Shown here: piece after piece, positions 58,521 to 64,000 of the stretch
Numbering within the stretch: the stretch's first letter is position 1
Layout: each line of letters opens with the position of its first letter
Assembly (NCBI GenBank): GCA_032209605.1
Contig: JASFXZ010000008.1
Location: 3,100,001-3,164,000, forward strand
Origin: Mactromeris polynyma
Taxonomy: Eukaryota > Mollusca > Bivalvia > Venerida > Mactridae
Direction of reading: 5' to 3'
Length of the DNA stretch: 64,000 nt
The notes under the pieces: generated by a model
Databases searched by the model: none
Told to the model about the DNA's origin: nothing
What the model saw: the letters and a program-made list of their open reading frames with translations, nothing else
Position numbers and translations under genes: made by a program

Positions 58521-59737
58521 ACCATTGGTACAACACTATACCATCCCACCATCAGTAAAACACTATGCCATCAGTACAACACTATGCCATCAGTACAACA
58601 TTATACCATCACTACAACACTATACCATCAGTACAACACTATGTCATCAGTACAACATTATACCATCACTACAACACTATGCCATCAGTACAACACTATG
58701 CCATCAGTACAACATTATACCATCAGTACAACACTATACCATCAGTACAACACTATGTCATCAGTACAACACTATACCATCAGTACAACACTATACCATC
58801 ACAACAACACTATACCATCCCACCAGCAGTACAACACTATACCATCACTACAACACTATACCATCCCACCATCATTAAAACACTATACCGCCACCAGTAA
58901 AACACTATACCACCATCAGCAAAACACTATATCACCATCAGTAAAACACTATACCACCATCAGTAAAACACTATACCAACATCAGTAAAACACTATACCA
59001 CCACCAGTAAAACACTATACCACCATCAGCAAAACACTATACCACCATCAGTAAAACACTATACCACCATCAGTAAAACACTATACCACCATTAGTCAAA
59101 CACTATACCACCATCAATAAAATACTATACCACCATCAGTAAAACACTATACCACCACCAGTAAAACACTATACCACCACTAGTAAAACACTATTACAAC
59201 ATCAGTAAAACACTATACCACCAAAAGTAAAACACTATACCACCATCAGCAAAACACTATAACACATCAGTAAAACACTATACCACCATCAGCAAAACAC
59301 TATACCACATCAGTAAAACACTATACCACCATCAGCAAAACACTATACCACATCAGTAAAACACTATACCACATCAGTAAAACACTATACCACCATCAGC
59401 AAAACACTATACCACATCAGTAAAACACTATACCACATCAGTAAAACACTATACCACCATCAGCAAAACACTATACCACCATCAGCAAAACACTATACCA
59501 CATCAGTAAAACACTATACCACATCAGTAAAACACTATACCACCATCAGTAAAACACTATACCACATCAGTAAAACACTATACCACATCAGTAAAACACT
59601 ATACCACCATCAGTAAAACACTATACCACCATCAGTAAACCACTATACCACCATCAGTAAAACACTATACCACCATCAGTAAAACACTATACCACCATCA
59701 GTAAAACACTATACCACCATCAGTAAAACACTATACA
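58521..59737. repeat. Minisatellite, 19-22 bp unit, two phases
   Basis: About 58 copies. The left part is CAGTACAACACTATACCAT (19 bp); from about 58870 the unit is CAGTAAAACACTATACCACC plus AT (22 bp), or 20-21 bp forms lacking CA or C. The (T/C)ACAACACTATACCA core also resembles the ACAACACTATACCA core of the 27505-28048 array. Confidence 0.95.
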
Positions 59738-60760
59738 TTGATTATATTGCATATAGACATATTATAAGGCAGACAAACTGATTCATATAAGAAAAGTATA
59801 AACAGAATGAAGTTTTATGATAAGTTCTCTGAAACCAGAATCTCTGAAAACCGGACTTTTAATCATGTCCGGACAGGGTCCATTGTAAGCCTGAATTTGA
59901 GAATAAGTCTTAAACATGTTTCAAAGTGGCTTAGCAAGAAATCACTCCCCAAAAAAAGCTACTATTGCTACTGAACTATTCATACCAGTTTTCTTGACGC
60001 AACAATTCTCGTGAATTTGAATTTTTATCTAAGTTCATCGAAATAAAAGCTTAAGTCTCAAACTGTCAATTGAGTCTGAAGTCTGAAAATGTTTTAGTGA
60101 ATACATGCAGGCCCAGGTCCCCGGGAGTTTACTGTACCTGTTATAACTTTCACAGATAGATAACTGTCATGGTGTTTTTCAACATGTTTGTATATAGATA
60201 TATATATGTGAATCTATAAGGAAGTGACCTCTTCACTGTATTATCTGTAATATATGAGGGGTGGTAAACAAGTCTTTATTTCTCTATAAATTCATTTTAA
60301 ATGTTTGTAATTCTTGATCTGAAAAGTTGACTATGAGTTAGTTATTAAACTTAACATGTATATGCTACCCTTATATTGATATTATAAATAGCTTATGTAA
60401 ATACAGGCATTTCTTTTCATAAACTCAAACACTTTTTACTTTTTGGTCGGACTTCCATTTTGATAAAGCACTTAATTGCCATATTGTAAAATTTGTTAAC
60501 TTATTATATGGGGATATCTGAACAGTGCAAAGATTTCAGTGTCAGGGAGATTTTGATGGTTTGTTATGCTTTTATTTGTTCTGAACATTTTTATGGGTAA
60601 ATTTGCATTTTACTACAGAATTTTTATGTAATATAATATATGCAATTTAATTTTAAAATGATTTACATTGAATCATAACAAACAATCATACTTGATTGGT
60701 TTTGTGAATTAATTTGAAGACTTTCATGTGAGTATGTATGAGAGAAGTTAAACCATGAGA
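59738..60760. other. Spacer with a possible old element
   Basis: AT-rich. Text at 59828-59880 (CTCTGAAACCAGAATCTCTG, AAAACCGGACTT) and at 60110-60140 (CCCCGGGAGTTTACTGTA) resembles the two ends of a TA-type MITE, but the ends do not pair well. No gene. Confidence 0.35.
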
Positions 60761-63700
60761 ACCTGGGGATATAAAACTTGACACCAGTCTCCACACTCGA
60801 AGCTTACTTCATTCTCTACTTATATTGGTCAACCTGGGGATATAAAACTTGACACCAGTCTCCACACTCGAAGCTTACTTCATTCTCTACTTATATTGGT
60901 CAACCTGGGGATATACAACTTGACACCACGCAGTCTCCACACTCGAAGCTTACTTCATTCTCTACTTATATTGGTCAACCTGGGGATATACAACTTGACA
61001 CCACGCAGTCTCCACACTCGAAGCTTACTTCATTCTCTACTTATATTGGTCAACCTGGGGATATAAAACTTGACACCAGTCTCCACACTCGAAGCTTACT
61101 TCATTCTCTACTTATATTGGTCAACCTGGGGATATAAAACTTGACACCACGCAGTCTCCACACTCAAAGCTTACTTCATTCTCTACTTATATTGGTCAAC
61201 CTGGGGATATAAAACTTGACACCAGTCTCCACACTCGAAGCTTACTTCATTCTCTACTTATATTGGTCAACCTGGGGTTATAAAACTTGACACCACGCAG
61301 TCTCCACACTCAAAGCTTACTTCATTCTCTACTTATATTGGTCAACCTGGGGATATAAAACTTGACACCACGCAGTCTCCACACTCGAAGCTTACTTCAT
61401 TCTCTACTTAATATATTGGTCAACCTGGGGATATAAAACTTGACACCACGCAGTCTCCACACTCGAAGCTTACTTCATTCTCTACTTATATTGGTCAACC
61501 TGGGGATATAAAACTTGACACCACGCAGTCTCCACACTCGAAGCTTACTTTATTCTCTACTTATATTGGTCAACCTGGGGATATACAACTTGACACCACG
61601 CAGTCTCCACACTCGAAGCTTACTTCATTCTCTACTTATATTGGTCAACCTGGGGATATAAAACTTGACACCAGTCTCCACACTCGAAGCTTACTTCATT
61701 CTCTACTTATATTGGTCAACCTGGGGATATAAAACTTGACACCACGCAGTCTCCACACTCAAAGCTTACTTCATTCTCTACTTATATTGGTCAACCTGGG
61801 GATATAAAACTTGACACCAGTCTCCACACTCGAAGCTTACTTCATTCTCTACTTATATTGGTCAACCTGGGGATATAAAACTTGACACCACGCAGTCTCC
61901 ACACTCAAAGCTTACTTCATTCTCTACTTATATTGGTCAACCTGGGGATATAAAACTTGACACCACGCAGTCTCCACACTCGAAGCTTACTTCATTCTCT
62001 ACTTAATATATTGGTCAACCTGGGGATATAAAACTTGACACCACGCAGTCTCCACACTCGAAGCTTACTTCATTCTCTACTTATATTGGTCAACCTGGGG
62101 ATATAAAACTTGACACCATGCAGTCTCCACACTCGAAGCTTACTTCATTCTCCTTATATTGGTCAACCTGGGGATATAAAACTTGACACCACGCAGTCTC
62201 CACACTCGAAGCTTACTTCATTCTCCTTATATTGGTCAACCTGGGGATATAAAACTTGACACCACGCAGTCTCCACACTCGAAGCTTACTTCATTCTCTA
62301 CTTATATTGGTCAACCTGGGGATATAAAACTTGACACCAGTCTCCACACTCGAAGCTTACTTCATTCTCTACTTATATTGGTCAACCTGGGGATATAAAA
62401 CTTGACACCATGCAGTCTCCACACTCGAAGCTTACTTCATTCTCTACTTATATTGGTCAACCTGGGGATATAAAACTTGACACCACGCAGTCTCCACACT
62501 CAAAGCTTACTTCATTCTCTACTTATATTGGTCAACCTGGGGATATAAAACTTGACACCAGTCTCCACACTCGAAGCTTACTTCATTCTCTACTTATATT
62601 GGTCAACCTGGGGATATAAAACTTGACACCACGCAGTCTCCACACTCGAAGCTTACTTCATTCTCTACTTATATTGGTCAACCTGGGGATATAAAACTTG
62701 ACACCAGTCTCCACACTCGAAGCTTACTTCATTCTCTACTTATATTGGTCAACCTGGGGATATAAAACTTGACACCACGCAGTCTCCACACTCGAAGCTT
62801 ACTTCATTCTCTACTTATATTGGTCAACCTGGGGATATAAAACTTGACACAACGCAGTCTCCACACTCGAAGCTTACTTTATTCTCTACTTATATTGGTC
62901 AACCTGGGGATATAAAACTTGACACCACGCAGTCTCCACACTCGAAGCTTACTTCATTCTCTACTTATATTGGTCAACCTGGGGATATAAAACTTGACAC
63001 CAGTCTCCACACTCGAAGCTTACTTCATTCTCTACTTATATTGGTCAACCTGGGGATATAAAACTTGACACCAGTCTCCACACTCGAAGCTTACTTCATT
63101 CTCTACTTATATTGGTCAACCTGGGGATATAAAACTTGACACCACGCAGTCTCCACACTCAAAGCTTACTTCATTCTCTACTTATATTGGTCAACCTGGG
63201 GATATAAAACTTGACACCACGCAGTCTCCACACTCGAAGTTTACTTCATTCTCTACTTATATTGGTCAACCTGGGGATATAAAACTTGACACCACGCAGT
63301 CTCCACACTCGAAGCTTACTTCATTCTCTACTTATATTGGTCAACCTGGGGATATAAAACTTGACACCACGCAGTCTCCACACTCGAAGCTTACTTCATT
63401 CTCTACTTATATTGGTCAACCTGGGGATATAAAACTTGACACCACGCAGTCTCCACACTCGAAGCTTACTTCATTCTCTACTTATATTGGTCAACCTGGG
63501 GATATAAAACTTGACACCACGCAGTCTCCACACTCGAAGCTTACTTTATTCTCTACATATATTGGTCAACCTGGGGATATACAACTTGACACCACGCAGT
63601 CTCCACACTCGAAGCTTACTTCATTCTCTACTTATATTGGTCAACCTGGGGATATAAAACTTGACACCACGCAGTCTCCACACTCGAAGCTTACTTCATT

Positions 63701-64000
63701 CTCTACTTATATTGGTCAACCTGGGGATATAAAACTTGACACCAGTCTCCACACTCGAAGCTTACTTCATTCTCTACTTATATTGGTCAACCTGGGGATA
63801 TACAACTTGACACCACGCAGTCTCCACACTCGAAGCTTACTTCATTCTCTACTTATATTGGTCAACCTGGGGATATAAAACTTGACACCAGTCTCCACAC
63901 TCGAAGCTTACTTCATTCTCTACTTATATTGGTCAACCTGGGGATATAAAACTTGACACCAGTCTCCACACTCGAAGCTTACTTCATTCTCTACTTATAT
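60761..64000. repeat. Minisatellite, 71/75-bp unit, runs off the window
   Basis: About 44 copies in view. The unit contains TATTGGTCAACCTGGGGATA, TAAAACTTGACACCACGCAG and CTCGAAGCTTACTTCATTCT. A 71-bp form lacks four bases (CACCAGTCTCC instead of CACCACGCAGTCTCC). Long and short forms are interspersed in runs that recur, for example around 61080-61430 and 61670-62020. Most copies carry an AAGCTT (HindIII) site. The right end lies outside the window. Confidence 0.97.

Noticed and set aside
58521..59737. CRISPR-like array
   Set aside because: There are no unique spacers between constant repeats; the whole unit is repeated, and the context is animal nuclear DNA. The same holds for the other arrays.
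1834..64000. Idea that array units are selected to be multiples of three
   Set aside because: Roughly half the arrays have such units, only slightly above the one third expected by chance, and attention is drawn to them because they produce open frames.

Overview
This is AT-rich animal nuclear DNA. Genes are sparse, exons are short and separated by very long introns with GT-AG borders, and there are many miniature inverted-repeat transposons and about nineteen unrelated minisatellite arrays. The immunoglobulin-domain protein, the tRNA-derived SINE remnants and the repeat style suggest a lophotrochozoan invertebrate, most likely a mollusc. That assignment is inference; nothing here fixes the species.

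Layout. 1-0.5 kb: possible last exon and poly(A) signal of a plus-strand gene that enters from the left. 0.5-13.3 kb: spacer carrying five minisatellites (20, 63, 23, 29 and 69 bp units). 14.9-17.5 kb: a PIF/Harbinger-type MITE, then an intronless minus-strand gene for a secreted or GPI-anchored Ig-domain protein (15656-16921), with two further coding-looking minus-strand segments beside it. 18.6-22.9 kb: a Tc1/mariner-type MITE and three arrays. 22978-23178 and 52306-53720: two exons of one plus-strand gene. Their splice phases fit exactly across a 29,127-bp intron, and they encode a basic linker followed by a long serine-rich, acidic, probably disordered segment. I do not recognise the family.

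That large intron holds eight arrays, an inverted pair of dispersed repeats (one copy filled and one empty for a TA-flanked MITE), a hAT-type MITE with a perfect 8-bp target duplication, and a minus-strand locus at 39.5-41.5 kb. This locus has a clean last coding exon, an exon resembling an OB-fold (single-strand nucleic-acid binding) domain with a one-base frameshift, and a CpG-containing candidate promoter with a perfect NRF1-type palindrome. Another MITE has inserted 12 bp from that palindrome. 53.7-64 kb: a small duplication and three large arrays; the last runs off the right edge.

Minisatellites cover about 40% of the window (roughly 26 of 64 kb). Nearly all long open frames in the window are by-products of these arrays, because stop-free units in multiples of three stay open for hundreds of codons, sometimes on both strands. 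I found no CRISPR array, rRNA gene, intact tRNA gene or autonomous transposon. The features most likely to be new are the array density around a tiny exon, the OB-fold-like locus inside the intron, and the well-delimited MITEs.
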